A stretch of DNA of 64,000 nucleotides from Bradyrhizobium sp. AUGA SZCCT0176. Its GTDB lineage: Bacteria > Pseudomonadota > Alphaproteobacteria > Rhizobiales > Xanthobacteraceae. Numbering within the stretch: position 1 is the stretch's first letter; every line of letters starts with the position of its first letter. Location: assembly GCF_018130145.1 (NCBI RefSeq), contig NZ_JAFCMB010000024.1:21350-85349 (forward strand). Direction: 5' to 3'. Below the pieces are notes generated by a model that worked only from the letters and a program-made list of their open reading frames with translations, was not told the origin of the DNA and did not search any database. Below, piece by piece: positions 1 through 8,014 of this stretch. Both the position numbers and the translations under genes were made by a program.

Positions 1-1102
1 CCTTCAACACGCCCCTGCGAATCTGATCCTCCTCGATCGATTCGAACAGCGCCTTGAAATTGCCCTCGCCAAAGCCGTCGTCGCCCTTGCGCTGGATGAA
101 CTCGAAGAAGATCGGCCCGATCGCGTTCGCCGAGAAGATCTGCAACAGCACCTTGGTGTGGCCGCCCTCGACGACGCCTTCGCCGTCGATCAGGATACCG
201 TCGCGCTGCAGCCGCGCGACGTCCTCGCCATGGCAGGGCAGCCGTGCGTCGATCTTCTCGAAATAAGTCAGCGGCGGCGACGGCATGAACGGCAAGCCGT
301 CGGCGCGCAGCATTTCCACCGTGCCGTAGATGTCCCGCGCGCCGCAGGCGATGTGCTGGATGCCTTCGCCGCGATAGGTGTTGAGATATTCCTCGATCTG
401 GCCGGAATCACCGGCGTCCTCGTTGATCGGAATCCGGATCTTGCCATCCGGACTGGTCAGCGCGCGCGAGAACAGGCCGGAGGCGCGGCCTTCGATGTCG
501 AAGAAACGGATCTGGCGGAAGTTGAACAGCTTTGCGTAGAAGCCGGTCCAGACATCCATGCGGCCGCGATGAACGTTGTGGGTGAGGTGATCGATGTAGA
601 ACAGACCGGCGCCGGCGGGACGCGGGTCTTTGGCATCAAGCCATTCGAACTCGCGCTCATAGGCCGAGCCCTTGGCGCCGTAGCGATCGACGAAATACAG
701 CAGGCTGCCGCCGATGCCCTTGATGGCGGGAACGTCGAGCGTCTTCTGCGCGGACGGGATATCCGCGGGTTCCGCGCCGAGCGAGATCGCGCGCGCGTAG
801 GCCTGTTTCGCATCTACCACACGGAACGCCATCGACGGCGCGCAGGGGCCGTGGGCGGCCACGAAATTAAAACCGTGGGTGCCGGGTTCTTCGTTGATGA
901 GATAGTTGATGTCGCCCTGGCGATAGACCGTGATGTTCCTGGTCCTGTGGCGGGCGACCGGCACATAGCCCATCAGCTTGAACAGCGCGTGCAGCTCTTC
1001 CGGCCGGGGATGCGCGTATTCGACGAACTCGAAACCGTCGGTGCCCATCGGATTGTCGGCGCTGATGACGGCGGCCGGCGCGTCGTGCGGAAATGGACCC
1101 AT
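1..1102 (-). CDS. hppD: 4-hydroxyphenylpyruvate dioxygenase (3' end cut by window)
   Basis: Converts 4-hydroxyphenylpyruvate to homogentisate with a non-haem Fe(II), in the cytoplasm; it supplies the pathway continued by hmgA and fahA nearby. The visible 367 residues start at an ATG and run to ...RRGVLK at the window edge, so only a few C-terminal residues are missing. The two vicinal-oxygen-chelate halves are present. The three iron ligands are visible as His172 (IDHLTHNV), His250 (GIQHIAC) and Glu334 (FFEFIQR). The gene is divergent from an AsnC-type regulator, with a GTGCAT-rich palindrome in the shared spacer, so control by that regulator is likely (inference). Confidence 0.96.
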   Translation of the reverse strand, partial: MGPFPHDAPAAVISADNPMGTDGFEFVEYAHPRPEELHALFKLMGYVPVARHRTRNITVYRQGDINYLINEEPGTHGFNFVAAHGPCAPSMAFRVVDAKQAYARAISLGAEPADIPSAQKTLDVPAIKGIGGSLLYFVDRYGAKGSAYEREFEWLDAKDPRPAGAGLFYIDHLTHNVHRGRMDVWTGFYAKLFNFRQIRFFDIEGRASGLFSRALTSPDGKIRIPINEDAGDSGQIEEYLNTYRGEGIQHIACGARDIYGTVEMLRADGLPFMPSPPLTYFEKIDARLPCHGEDVARLQRDGILIDGEGVVEGGHTKVLLQIFSANAIGPIFFEFIQRKGDDGFGEGNFKALFESIEEDQIRRGVLK

Positions 1103-1191
1103 GGCGGAATCTCCTTCTTGATTTGATCCATGGAGTTTCCGCCATATCAGGCGCAATGTGCATGCAAATGGCGGCGGGATTGGCTATAGTC

Positions 1192-1208
1192 ATGCACAAT
1201 TCGTGCAT
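1192..1208. promoter_or_regulatory. Palindrome in the hppD/asnC spacer, candidate Lrp/AsnC operator
   Basis: Perfect 6-bp arms ATGCAC and GTGCAT separated by AATTC. A further GTGCAT half-site lies at 1158-1163. The palindrome sits directly upstream of the regulator ATG at 1212 and 90 bp from the hppD start, where an autoregulated Lrp/AsnC protein would bind. Function is inferred from position and symmetry. Confidence 0.5.
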
Positions 1209-1211
1209 CAA

Positions 1212-1703
1212 ATGGACATTTCGCGCATGATTCCGGTAGACGCTTTCGACCTCAAAATGCTGGCCGCGCTGCAGGACGACGGCCGGCTGACCAACCAACA
1301 ACTGGCCGATCTGGTCGGCCTGTCGGCATCGCAATGCTCGCGGCGGCGGATGCGGCTCGAAGAAGAGAAAGTGATCGCGGGCTATCACGCCGACCTCGCT
1401 AGCGAGGCGCTCGGCTTCAACCTGATCGCCTTCATTCACATCACGCTGGCGACGCATTCGCCCGACAACGCCAAGAAGTTTCGCGCGCTGGTGGGCCGCG
1501 TCGACGCGATTCAGGAGGCCTATTCGCTGACGGGTGACGCCGATTATCTGCTCAAAGCCGTGCTGCGCGACCTCAAGAGCCTCTCCGACATCGTCAACAA
1601 CGTGCTGATGCCGCACCAGAGCGTGGCGCATGTACGCTCCTCGATCGTGCTGGACCGGCTGAAGGAAAGCGCCAAGCTGCCGTTGAAGGATTCGGCGCGG
1701 TAG
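1212..1703 (+). CDS. Lrp/AsnC family transcriptional regulator
   Basis: A 163-residue DNA-binding regulator of amino-acid or aromatic metabolism. The N-terminal winged helix-turn-helix is at about residues 8-60 (FDLKMLAALQDDGRLTNQQL, then LVGLSASQCSRRRMRLE). The C-terminal RAM ligand-binding/oligomerisation domain contains the typical GDADYLLKAV stretch. The ATG at 1212 was chosen over an upstream GTG because the upstream extension overlaps the palindromic spacer and is not domain sequence. It is transcribed away from hppD, so it is a good candidate regulator of tyrosine catabolism. The effector is unknown. Confidence 0.93.
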   Translation: MDISRMIPVDAFDLKMLAALQDDGRLTNQQLADLVGLSASQCSRRRMRLEEEKVIAGYHADLASEALGFNLIAFIHITLATHSPDNAKKFRALVGRVDAIQEAYSLTGDADYLLKAVLRDLKSLSDIVNNVLMPHQSVAHVRSSIVLDRLKESAKLPLKDSAR

Positions 1704-1800
1704 GGTTCGAGGGAGATGGCCGAAATCGAGGGGTATTCGCCATTCGCTTTCGACAGCCGATTTGCGATGATCGCTTCTGAACCAACGCGAAGAGATCACT

Positions 1801-2112
1801 ATGGCGCTGCAACTCCGTCCGAACTGCGAGTATTGCGACAAGGACCTGCCGCCGAACGCAACGGAAGCGCGGATCTGTTCCTATGAGTGCACGTTCTGCG
1901 CTGACTGCGCCGACAACAAGCTGCATAATGTGTGCCCGAACTGCGGTGGCGGTTTCACGCCGCGGCCGATCCGGCCTGCGCAGGAATGGCGGCCGGGACT
2001 AAGCGTTGCGAAGCGGCCGCCGTCGGACAAGCGCGTGCATCTGTCCTACAGCCTCGACGAGGTCGCGACGCATTCAGCGCGAATCAGGGCCGTTCCGCCA
2101 CAGGAGCGGTGA
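1801..2112 (+). CDS. DUF1272 domain protein
   Basis: A 103-residue cysteine-rich protein. Four CxxC-type pairs are visible: CEYC, CSYECTFC, CADC and CPNC. This is the metal-binding pattern of DUF1272, followed by a basic, unstructured C-terminal half. The family is common in proteobacteria and its role is not established; zinc binding is inferred from the cysteines. It lies between the AsnC regulator and the converging fahA operon and has no obvious operon partner. Confidence 0.9.
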   Translation: MALQLRPNCEYCDKDLPPNATEARICSYECTFCADCADNKLHNVCPNCGGGFTPRPIRPAQEWRPGLSVAKRPPSDKRVHLSYSLDEVATHSARIRAVPPQER

Positions 2113-2118
2113 CACTAT

Positions 2119-2238
2119 CGTCGTCCCGGCGAAGGCCGGGACCCATACGCCGCGGCCCATCGTTTAAGAAAGCTGCTTGACGACTTCCCTTAGCCACGGA
2201 CGCCCGGGATTATGGGTCCCGGCCTTCGCCGGGACGAC
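2119..2238. repeat. Family A composite palindromic repeat
   Basis: Two inverted copies of a CGTCGTCCCGG...CCGGGACCCATA unit face each other across about 60 bp. The same arrangement recurs at 23303-23443 and 24684-24809. It lies between the converging DUF1272 and fahA genes. Confidence 0.85.
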
Positions 2239-2256
2239 AGCGTTTAATAATGTGAA

Positions 2257-3528
2257 CTAACCCGCCGGCGTGATCGTGCCTTCGACCTCGCCGAAACCGA
2301 CGCGGTAGCCGTCGCCCTGGCACCAGCCGCGCATCACGAGCGAATCGCCGTCTTCGAGGAACGTACGCTTGACGCCGCCGGGCAACTCGACCGGCTCGGT
2401 GCCGTTCCAGCTGATCTCCAGCAGACTGCCGCGCTGATCCTTTTCCGGGCCGGAGATGGTGCCGGACCCTAAGAGATCGCCGACATTCATGGCGCAGCCG
2501 GACGAGGCGTGGTGCACCAATTGCTGCACCGACGACCAGTACATGTACTTGAAATTGGTGTGGCAGATGCCGGCGGCCGCGTTCATGGAGCCGGCGCGCA
2601 GGGCGACGTCGAGTTGCATGTCGTAATTGTTCGGCTGCGCCTGGCGCAGATATTCCAGCGGCTGCGGATCCTGCGCGGGCCCCTGGACGCGGAACGGCTC
2701 CAGCGCCTCGCGCGTCACGATCCACGGGCTGATCGAGGTCGCAAACGCCTTGGCCTGGAACGGCCCCAGCGGCACATATTCCCATTGCTGGATGTCGCGC
2801 GCGCTCCAGTCGTTGAGGATGACAAAGCCGAAGATCATTTCTTCGGCCTGCTTTTCCGTCAGCATTTCGCCGATCGCCGACGACTGCCCGACGACGACGC
2901 CCATTTCGAGTTCGAAATCGAGCCGCTTGCAGGGCCCGAAGTTCGGCACGTCGGCCGTCGGCGGTTTGAGCTGCCCCCGCGGCCGGCGCACCTTGGTGCC
3001 GCTGACGACGACGGTCGATGCGCGGCCATTGTAGCCGATCGGCATATGCAGCCAGTTCGGCTGCAGCGCATTGTCCTTGCCGCGGAACATGACGCCGACA
3101 TTGGTGGCGTGCTCCTTCGAGGAATAGAAGTCAGTGTAGCCGGAAACCGCGATCGGCAGATGCAGCGTGACATCCGCCATCGGCACCAGCGTGCGCTGGC
3201 GCAGTTTTTCATTGTCGCGCAGTTCGGGATGATCGTGGCGCAACAGCTCGCTGATCCGCGCCCGCGTCCGCGACCACACCTCCGGCCCGAGCGCCATGAA
3301 CGCGTTGAGCGATGCGTTCGCGAACACGCCGGGTTCGACGACGTCGATCCGGCAATCCTGCGCGAGCTGCCAGAGATCGAGCACATAGTCGCCGATCGCG
3401 ACGCCAACGCGCGGGGCGAGCCCGTCCTTGGCGGAGAACACGCCGTAGGGGAGATTCTGGATCGGGAAATCCGACGCGGGATCGACCGGGATGAAGGATT
3501 TCAGCTTGGGATCGTTGGGATGGGGCAC
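2257..3528 (-). CDS. fahA: Fumarylacetoacetase
   Basis: Hydrolyses fumarylacetoacetate to fumarate and acetoacetate, the last step of tyrosine/homogentisate breakdown. The protein is 423 residues, the usual length. Counting from the GTG start, the metal and catalytic residues match those of mammalian FAH with a constant offset of seven: Asp133, His140 (SSKEHATNV), Glu206 and Glu208 (FELEMG), Asp240 (LNDWSARD), Lys260. The GTG at 3528 is preceded by CGGAGAAACACC, a good ribosome site. A longer reading begins with residues encoded by a family B repeat and should not be used. It is the last gene of the minus-strand operon after hmgA. Confidence 0.96.
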   Translation of the reverse strand: MPHPNDPKLKSFIPVDPASDFPIQNLPYGVFSAKDGLAPRVGVAIGDYVLDLWQLAQDCRIDVVEPGVFANASLNAFMALGPEVWSRTRARISELLRHDHPELRDNEKLRQRTLVPMADVTLHLPIAVSGYTDFYSSKEHATNVGVMFRGKDNALQPNWLHMPIGYNGRASTVVVSGTKVRRPRGQLKPPTADVPNFGPCKRLDFELEMGVVVGQSSAIGEMLTEKQAEEMIFGFVILNDWSARDIQQWEYVPLGPFQAKAFATSISPWIVTREALEPFRVQGPAQDPQPLEYLRQAQPNNYDMQLDVALRAGSMNAAAGICHTNFKYMYWSSVQQLVHHASSGCAMNVGDLLGSGTISGPEKDQRGSLLEISWNGTEPVELPGGVKRTFLEDGDSLVMRGWCQGDGYRVGFGEVEGTITPAG

Positions 3529-3550
3529 GGTGTTTCTCCGATTGAACATC

Positions 3551-3635
3551 GTCATGGCCGGGCTTGACCCGGCCATCCACGTCTTAGGCGAAAGAGAAGA
3601 AAGTCGTGGATGCCCGGGACAAGCCCGGGCATGAC
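3551..3635. repeat. Family B composite palindromic repeat
   Basis: Two hairpin units, GTCATGGCCGGGCTTGACC... and ...GACAAGCCCGGGCATGAC, lie in opposite orientation between hmgA and fahA. In one frame the unit translates as MAGSSPAMT, which produces false N-termini for adjoining genes. Other copies are at 29535-29625 and 31529-31556. Confidence 0.85.
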
Positions 3636-3657
3636 GAAAAAAACGAGCGCAACGAAG

Positions 3658-5004
3658 TCACGGCTTGTTCGGATCGAATCGCTTTTCCAGTCCCTGCCAG
3701 CAATCCGCGTAGTCGTCCTGCAAGGTCGCCGACTTCGCCGCGTGCGCGGTGACGCGCTGCGGGTAGCGGGTCTCGAACATGAAGGCCATGGTGCCTGTCA
3801 ACTTCACCGGCTTCAGCTCGCCGTTGCTTGCATGATCGAAGGCCTGGCGATCCGGGCCGTGCGGCAGCATCATGTTGTGCAGGCTGATGCCGCCGGGCAC
3901 AAAGCCTTCCGGCTTGGCGTCGTAGACACCGTAGATCAGCCCCATGAACTCCGACATGATGTTCATGTGGTACCAGGGCGGACGGAAGGTGTTTTCCGCG
4001 ACCGCCCAGCGCTCCGGGAAAATGACAAAGTCGATGTTGGCGGTGCCTGCGGTTTCCGACGGCGAGGTCAGCACCGTGAAGATCGACGGATCCGGATGGT
4101 CGAAGCCGATGGCGCCGACCGGCGAAAAGGTGCGCAGGTCATATTTATAGGGCGCGTAATTGCCGTGCCACGCCACCACGTCGATCGGCGAATGCGGCAG
4201 CGTCGTCTTGAACAGCGAACCGCCCCATTTCACGAACAGTTCGGTCGGCGTGTCCTTGTCCTCATAGGCCGCCACCGGGGTGAGGAAATCGCGCGAATTG
4301 GCGAGGCAATTGGCGCCGATCGGACCACGTTCGGGCAGCGTGAAGGCGCCGCCGTAGTTCTCGCAGAGATAGCCGCGCGCCGGGCCGTTGGTGAGCTCGA
4401 CTCGAAACTTGACGCCGCGCGGGATCACGACGATCTCGCCGGGTTCGGCGTCGATGCGGCCAAACTCGGTGACAAGGCGCAGATTGCCCTGCTGCAGCAC
4501 GAACATCATCTCACCATCGGCATTGTAGAAATGCTGATCGACCATCGATTTGGTGATGAGATAGACGTGCGCGGCCATGCCTCCTTGCGTGTTGGCGTCG
4601 CCTGCGGTGGTCATGGTCTGCACGCCCTGCAGGAATGTCATGTCTTCTTTCGGAATCGGCGCCGGATCCCAGCGCAATTGCGCGATCGGCAATTCGTATT
4701 CGTGGCATGGCGCGGTGCGCCACAACCCGGCATCAGCCTTCTCAAAACGTCCCGAGTGCTTCACCGAGGGGCGAATGCGATAGAGCCACGACCGCTCGTT
4801 GGCGCCGCGCGGCGCCGTGAACGGCGAACCGGAGAGCTGCTCGGCATAGAGGCCGTAAGCGCAGCGCTGCGGCGAGTTGCGGCCAATCGGCAACGCGCCG
4901 GGCAGCGCCTCGGTTTCAAAGCTGTTGCCGAAGCCGGACATGTAGCCCGGCGTCACGCCAACGGTGCTGCGCGAGATCGCATCGGGCGAGGTGTTGATAT
5001 TCAT
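3658..5004 (-). CDS. hmgA: Homogentisate 1,2-dioxygenase
   Basis: Opens the homogentisate ring to maleylacetoacetate using Fe(II). The 448-residue length is typical. The C-terminal cupin carries the iron ligand pattern PPWYHMNIMSEFMGL (His-x5-Glu) and a later His in ISLHNMMLPHG. The second of two nearby ATGs (5004) was chosen because AGGAGG lies 6 nt before it, whereas the first ATG abuts the ribosome site. It sits between the beta-lactamase-fold gene and fahA, all on the minus strand. No maleylacetoacetate isomerase is seen in the window. Confidence 0.97.
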   Translation of the reverse strand: MNINTSPDAISRSTVGVTPGYMSGFGNSFETEALPGALPIGRNSPQRCAYGLYAEQLSGSPFTAPRGANERSWLYRIRPSVKHSGRFEKADAGLWRTAPCHEYELPIAQLRWDPAPIPKEDMTFLQGVQTMTTAGDANTQGGMAAHVYLITKSMVDQHFYNADGEMMFVLQQGNLRLVTEFGRIDAEPGEIVVIPRGVKFRVELTNGPARGYLCENYGGAFTLPERGPIGANCLANSRDFLTPVAAYEDKDTPTELFVKWGGSLFKTTLPHSPIDVVAWHGNYAPYKYDLRTFSPVGAIGFDHPDPSIFTVLTSPSETAGTANIDFVIFPERWAVAENTFRPPWYHMNIMSEFMGLIYGVYDAKPEGFVPGGISLHNMMLPHGPDRQAFDHASNGELKPVKLTGTMAFMFETRYPQRVTAHAAKSATLQDDYADCWQGLEKRFDPNKP

Positions 5005-5023
5005 GGTCATCCTCCTTCATCTT

Positions 5024-5072
5024 GCGCATGATCTTGTCCGAAAACCGGTACCCACTTTTCGGGATCATGCGC
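5024..5072. repeat. Family C palindromic repeat overlapping a stop codon
   Basis: GCGCATGATC and GATCATGCGC form 10-bp perfect arms around an ACCGGTACCCACTTTTC core. The right arm supplies the TGA stop (5065-5067) and the preceding Ala codon of the upstream beta-lactamase-fold gene. A second copy is at 53858-53933. Confidence 0.8.
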
Positions 5073-6018
5073 CTTGCAGGGCGGCCCACATTTCCTGATC
5101 GCGCTTGTCGGTCCAGATCACGGGATCGTCGATCCCCGAAGCCTCGTCGAACGCGCGCGAGACGTTGAACGGCAGGCAGTGCTCGTAGATCGCAAAGCTG
5201 GAAAATTTCGGGTCCATCACCTCGCGCGTCGCCGCCATCGATTCCTTGAGGTTGCGGCCCCTGGCGACCGAGGTCTCGGCCGCGCCATAGAGCGTGGTGA
5301 CGAAGTCCCGCGTCATCGCGATCGCATCGCGGCCGGTCGAAAGGCCCTTGAGCGCGTCGCCGCGGCCGGGCGCAATCGCCTTGGGATTGAAAGCGCGGAT
5401 CTCGTTGAGCGTGACAGGCCATTCGCGCAGATGCGCGTCGCCGCAATAGCAGGCCGAGTGATATTCGATGAGGTCGCCGGAGAACATCACTTCGGCATCC
5501 GGCACCCAGGCCACGATGTCGCCGGAGGTATGTCCGGCGCCGAGCTGGATTAAGCGCACCTCGCGCTTGCCGAGATAGATCGACATCTCGCCTTCGAAGG
5601 TCAGCGTCGGCCAGGTCAGTCCGGGAATGCTCTGGGCATCCTGGAACAGGCGCGGGAAGCGGCCATATTCGGAATCCCAATCCTGCTGGCCGCGCTCCTC
5701 GATCAGGCGATAGGTTTCCGCCGAGGCGACGATGCCCTGCGCCTTGTAGGCGGAAGCGCCGAGCACGCGCACCGCGTGGTAATGCGACAGCACGACATAT
5801 TTGATCGGCTTGTCGGTGACGGTGCGCACCCGCTCGATCACTTTATTCGCCATCGCCGGCGTCGACTGCGCGTCGAACACCAGGCAGCCGTCGTCGCCGA
5901 CGATAACAGCGGAATTCGGATCGCCTTCGGCGGTGAAGGCGTAGAGATCAGTGCCGATCTCGGAGAAGGTGATCTTCTTTTCCGCCATGTCCGTGGTGGA
6001 CGCGAAACCCTTGGCCAT
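5065..6018 (-). CDS. Metallo-beta-lactamase-fold protein with altered metal motif
   Basis: A 317-residue predicted hydrolase in the homogentisate operon. The fold is recognisable from VFDAQSTPAMANKVIE, GAGHTSGDIVAWV and MFSGDLIEY. The usual HxHxDH metal motif reads HYHAVR at residues 79-84: both first-site His are kept but Asp and the final His are Val83 and Arg84. A single-metal or non-hydrolytic role is therefore possible (inference). AAGGA precedes the ATG at 6018 by about 8 nt. The last two codons come from a family C repeat. The substrate is unknown; an aromatic-pathway role is suggested only by location. Confidence 0.88.
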   Translation of the reverse strand: MAKGFASTTDMAEKKITFSEIGTDLYAFTAEGDPNSAVIVGDDGCLVFDAQSTPAMANKVIERVRTVTDKPIKYVVLSHYHAVRVLGASAYKAQGIVASAETYRLIEERGQQDWDSEYGRFPRLFQDAQSIPGLTWPTLTFEGEMSIYLGKREVRLIQLGAGHTSGDIVAWVPDAEVMFSGDLIEYHSACYCGDAHLREWPVTLNEIRAFNPKAIAPGRGDALKGLSTGRDAIAMTRDFVTTLYGAAETSVARGRNLKESMAATREVMDPKFSSFAIYEHCLPFNVSRAFDEASGIDDPVIWTDKRDQEMWAALQGA

Positions 6019-6057
6019 CAGTTCGATTCCTTTGCGACGTCTTGTTCGTTAATTCGG

Positions 6058-6285
6058 CTATTGTTGTTGCTGCTGTTGCTGCTGGCTGGCATCGAGCATC
6101 CGCCGCTTGGCGAGCGCGATGGCCTCGTTCAGCACCGCGATGTCGCCGATATGGTTGGCGAGCACCAGAACCAGCGCGGCGTCGAGATCGGCGCTTTGCG
6201 CCTCGCTTAAGCCCCGATGCGCCTCGACGATGGCGCGGAAGGCGTCGTCGGGTTTTGCGAAATTCGAACTGGTGGACAGCGTCAT
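6058..6285 (-). CDS. DUF2783 small protein with polyglutamine tail
   Basis: A 75-residue helical protein. The core IVEAHRGLSEAQSADLDAAL followed by LANHIGD matches DUF2783, a family usually encoded beside flavin monooxygenases. Its ATG overlaps the stop of the monooxygenase (ATGA), indicating translational coupling and stoichiometric production. It ends in eight consecutive Gln encoded by a mixed CAG/CAA run just before the stop. By analogy with the MhaA/MhaB two-component 3-hydroxyphenylacetate hydroxylase of Pseudomonas putida it may be a coupling subunit (inference from gene order). Confidence 0.88.
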   Translation of the reverse strand: MTLSTSSNFAKPDDAFRAIVEAHRGLSEAQSADLDAALVLVLANHIGDIAVLNEAIALAKRRMLDASQQQQQQQQ

Positions 6286-7907
6286 GACAGTCCTCGATTG
6301 AGAGCCGCCGCACGCGCCAACGCCGCATCCAGCGCCGGCCGGGTCGGATGCCGGAAGCGCGCCGCGACATAGCCGTCGGGCCGCAGCAGATAGGCGGTGC
6401 CGGGCTCGGCGTCGTAGCGCGTACCTGCAAGGCCCCTGGTGTCGGCAAGGCCGTGGTCGCCGCCGATGCGAATGGTTTCCACGCCTTCGGGCGCATCGAT
6501 CGCGGCACCGTTGCCAAATTCCAGCAACGTGAATTGCGCTCCCCTGCCAACGAAAGCTTCGGTCAGAAACATCGGCTGGCCGCTCGCTGCCGCAATCGGC
6601 GCATCCGGCATCGACGCGCCGGGCCGCGGGCCGCCGCGCCACGCATCGCGATCGGCGGTCGACAGCGGCGTGTCATAGGTGGAAGGCACCGACAGCCGTC
6701 CGCCATTGACCATGCGCTTGCCGAATTCGGTTTCCTTGGCCAGCGACAGCACCGCCTTGCGCAGCCGCGCCTCCTGTTGCGACACCGGCGCCATGAAATC
6801 GGTCGAGCGCGTGGACTCGCGGATGTTCTCGTCCGCCGCGGCGCTGCGTTCGGTGTGGTAACTCTCGAGCAGCGCTTCCGGCGACGACCCGCGCAAGACG
6901 CGATCGAGTTTCCAGGCGATGTTCTCGGCGTCTTCGAGGCCTGAATTGGCGCCGCGGGCACCGAACGGCGAGACCTGGTGTGCGGCATCGCCGGCAAAGA
7001 TCACGCGGCCGTGCAAGAACTTCTCCATCCGGCGGCACTGGAACTTGTACAGCGAGATCCATTCGAAATCGAACTTGTCGTGGCCAAGCATCCGCGCGAT
7101 CCGCGGCCGTACATTTTCCGGGCGCTTCTCGACGACAGGATCCGCATCGGGATGCAGCTGCAGGTCGATGCGCCAGATATCGTCCGGCTGCTTGTGCAAC
7201 AGCGCGGAGCGTCCGGCGTGGAACGGCGGATCGAACCAGAACCAGCGCTCGGTCGGGAACGCCGCCGTCATCTTGACGTCGGCGATCAGGAATTGATCCT
7301 CAAACACTTGCCCGGCGAATTCGGCGCCCACCATCTGCCGCAACGATGAGCGGGCGCCGTCGCAGGCGACGACGAAGCCGGCATGCAGCCGGTACGGTCC
7401 GTCAGGCGTTTCGATCGTCAGCAGCACATGGTCGTTGCGCTGTTCAAGGCCGGTCACCTTGTTGCGCCAGCGCAGGTCGATGCCGGAGAGCTCCTGGACC
7501 CGATCGACCAGATAGGCCTCGGCATAGAACTGCTGCAGGTTGATAAAGGCGGGCCGCTTGTGGCCTTCCTCGGGCAGCAGGTTGAACTGGTAGAGCTGCG
7601 AGTCGCCGTGAAAGATCTTGCCGACGCTCCAGACCACGCCCTTGTCGACCATGCGCTGGCCGACGCCGAGCCGGTCCCAGAATTCCAGCGAACGTTTGGA
7701 GAAGCAGATCGCGCGCGAGCCTTCGCCGATCCGGTCGGCATCGTCGAGCAGCACGACGGATTGGCCGCGCTGCGCCAGGTCGATCGCCAGCGACAGCCCG
7801 ACCGGCCCGGCGCCAACCACGACGACGGGATGTTCGGCCACAGCAGCGCCCGCCCGATCCTGGTCGGGGTGTCTGCGGTAGCCGAATTGGGTTTTGGTCT
7901 GGACCAT
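6282..7907 (-). CDS. FAD-dependent aromatic monooxygenase
   Basis: A 541-residue flavoprotein of the PobA/MhpA class A hydroxylase group. The N-terminal dinucleotide fold is VVVVGAGPVGLSLAIDLA. The second FAD motif is RVIFAGDAAHQVSPFGARG, followed by the characteristic NSGLEDAENIAWKL. ATG 7907 was chosen; a TTG seven codons upstream is weaker, and neither has a strong ribosome site. It is the first gene of the operon with the DUF2783 protein, hmgA and fahA. It therefore probably hydroxylates a phenolic acid to homogentisate, 3-hydroxyphenylacetate being the best guess. The family alone does not fix the substrate. Confidence 0.92.
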   Translation of the reverse strand: MVQTKTQFGYRRHPDQDRAGAAVAEHPVVVVGAGPVGLSLAIDLAQRGQSVVLLDDADRIGEGSRAICFSKRSLEFWDRLGVGQRMVDKGVVWSVGKIFHGDSQLYQFNLLPEEGHKRPAFINLQQFYAEAYLVDRVQELSGIDLRWRNKVTGLEQRNDHVLLTIETPDGPYRLHAGFVVACDGARSSLRQMVGAEFAGQVFEDQFLIADVKMTAAFPTERWFWFDPPFHAGRSALLHKQPDDIWRIDLQLHPDADPVVEKRPENVRPRIARMLGHDKFDFEWISLYKFQCRRMEKFLHGRVIFAGDAAHQVSPFGARGANSGLEDAENIAWKLDRVLRGSSPEALLESYHTERSAAADENIRESTRSTDFMAPVSQQEARLRKAVLSLAKETEFGKRMVNGGRLSVPSTYDTPLSTADRDAWRGGPRPGASMPDAPIAAASGQPMFLTEAFVGRGAQFTLLEFGNGAAIDAPEGVETIRIGGDHGLADTRGLAGTRYDAEPGTAYLLRPDGYVAARFRHPTRPALDAALARAAALNRGLS

Positions 7908-7950
7908 GGGAAGTATTACTCTGGCCAAGGGCGCACGAACTTGCTAAATT

Positions 7951-7966
7951 AGTCGCAACTGCAACT
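7951..7966. promoter_or_regulatory. Near-palindrome in the monooxygenase/marR spacer, candidate MarR operator
   Basis: AGTCGCA and TGCAACT flank AC; six of seven positions pair. It lies in the 107-bp spacer between the divergent monooxygenase operon and marR, where MarR regulators normally bind. The role is inferred. Confidence 0.5.
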
Positions 7967-8014
7967 ATCTTAAACCCGCTGGCGCCCCCGGCGTCAACTC
8001 AAATTGGAGCGATT

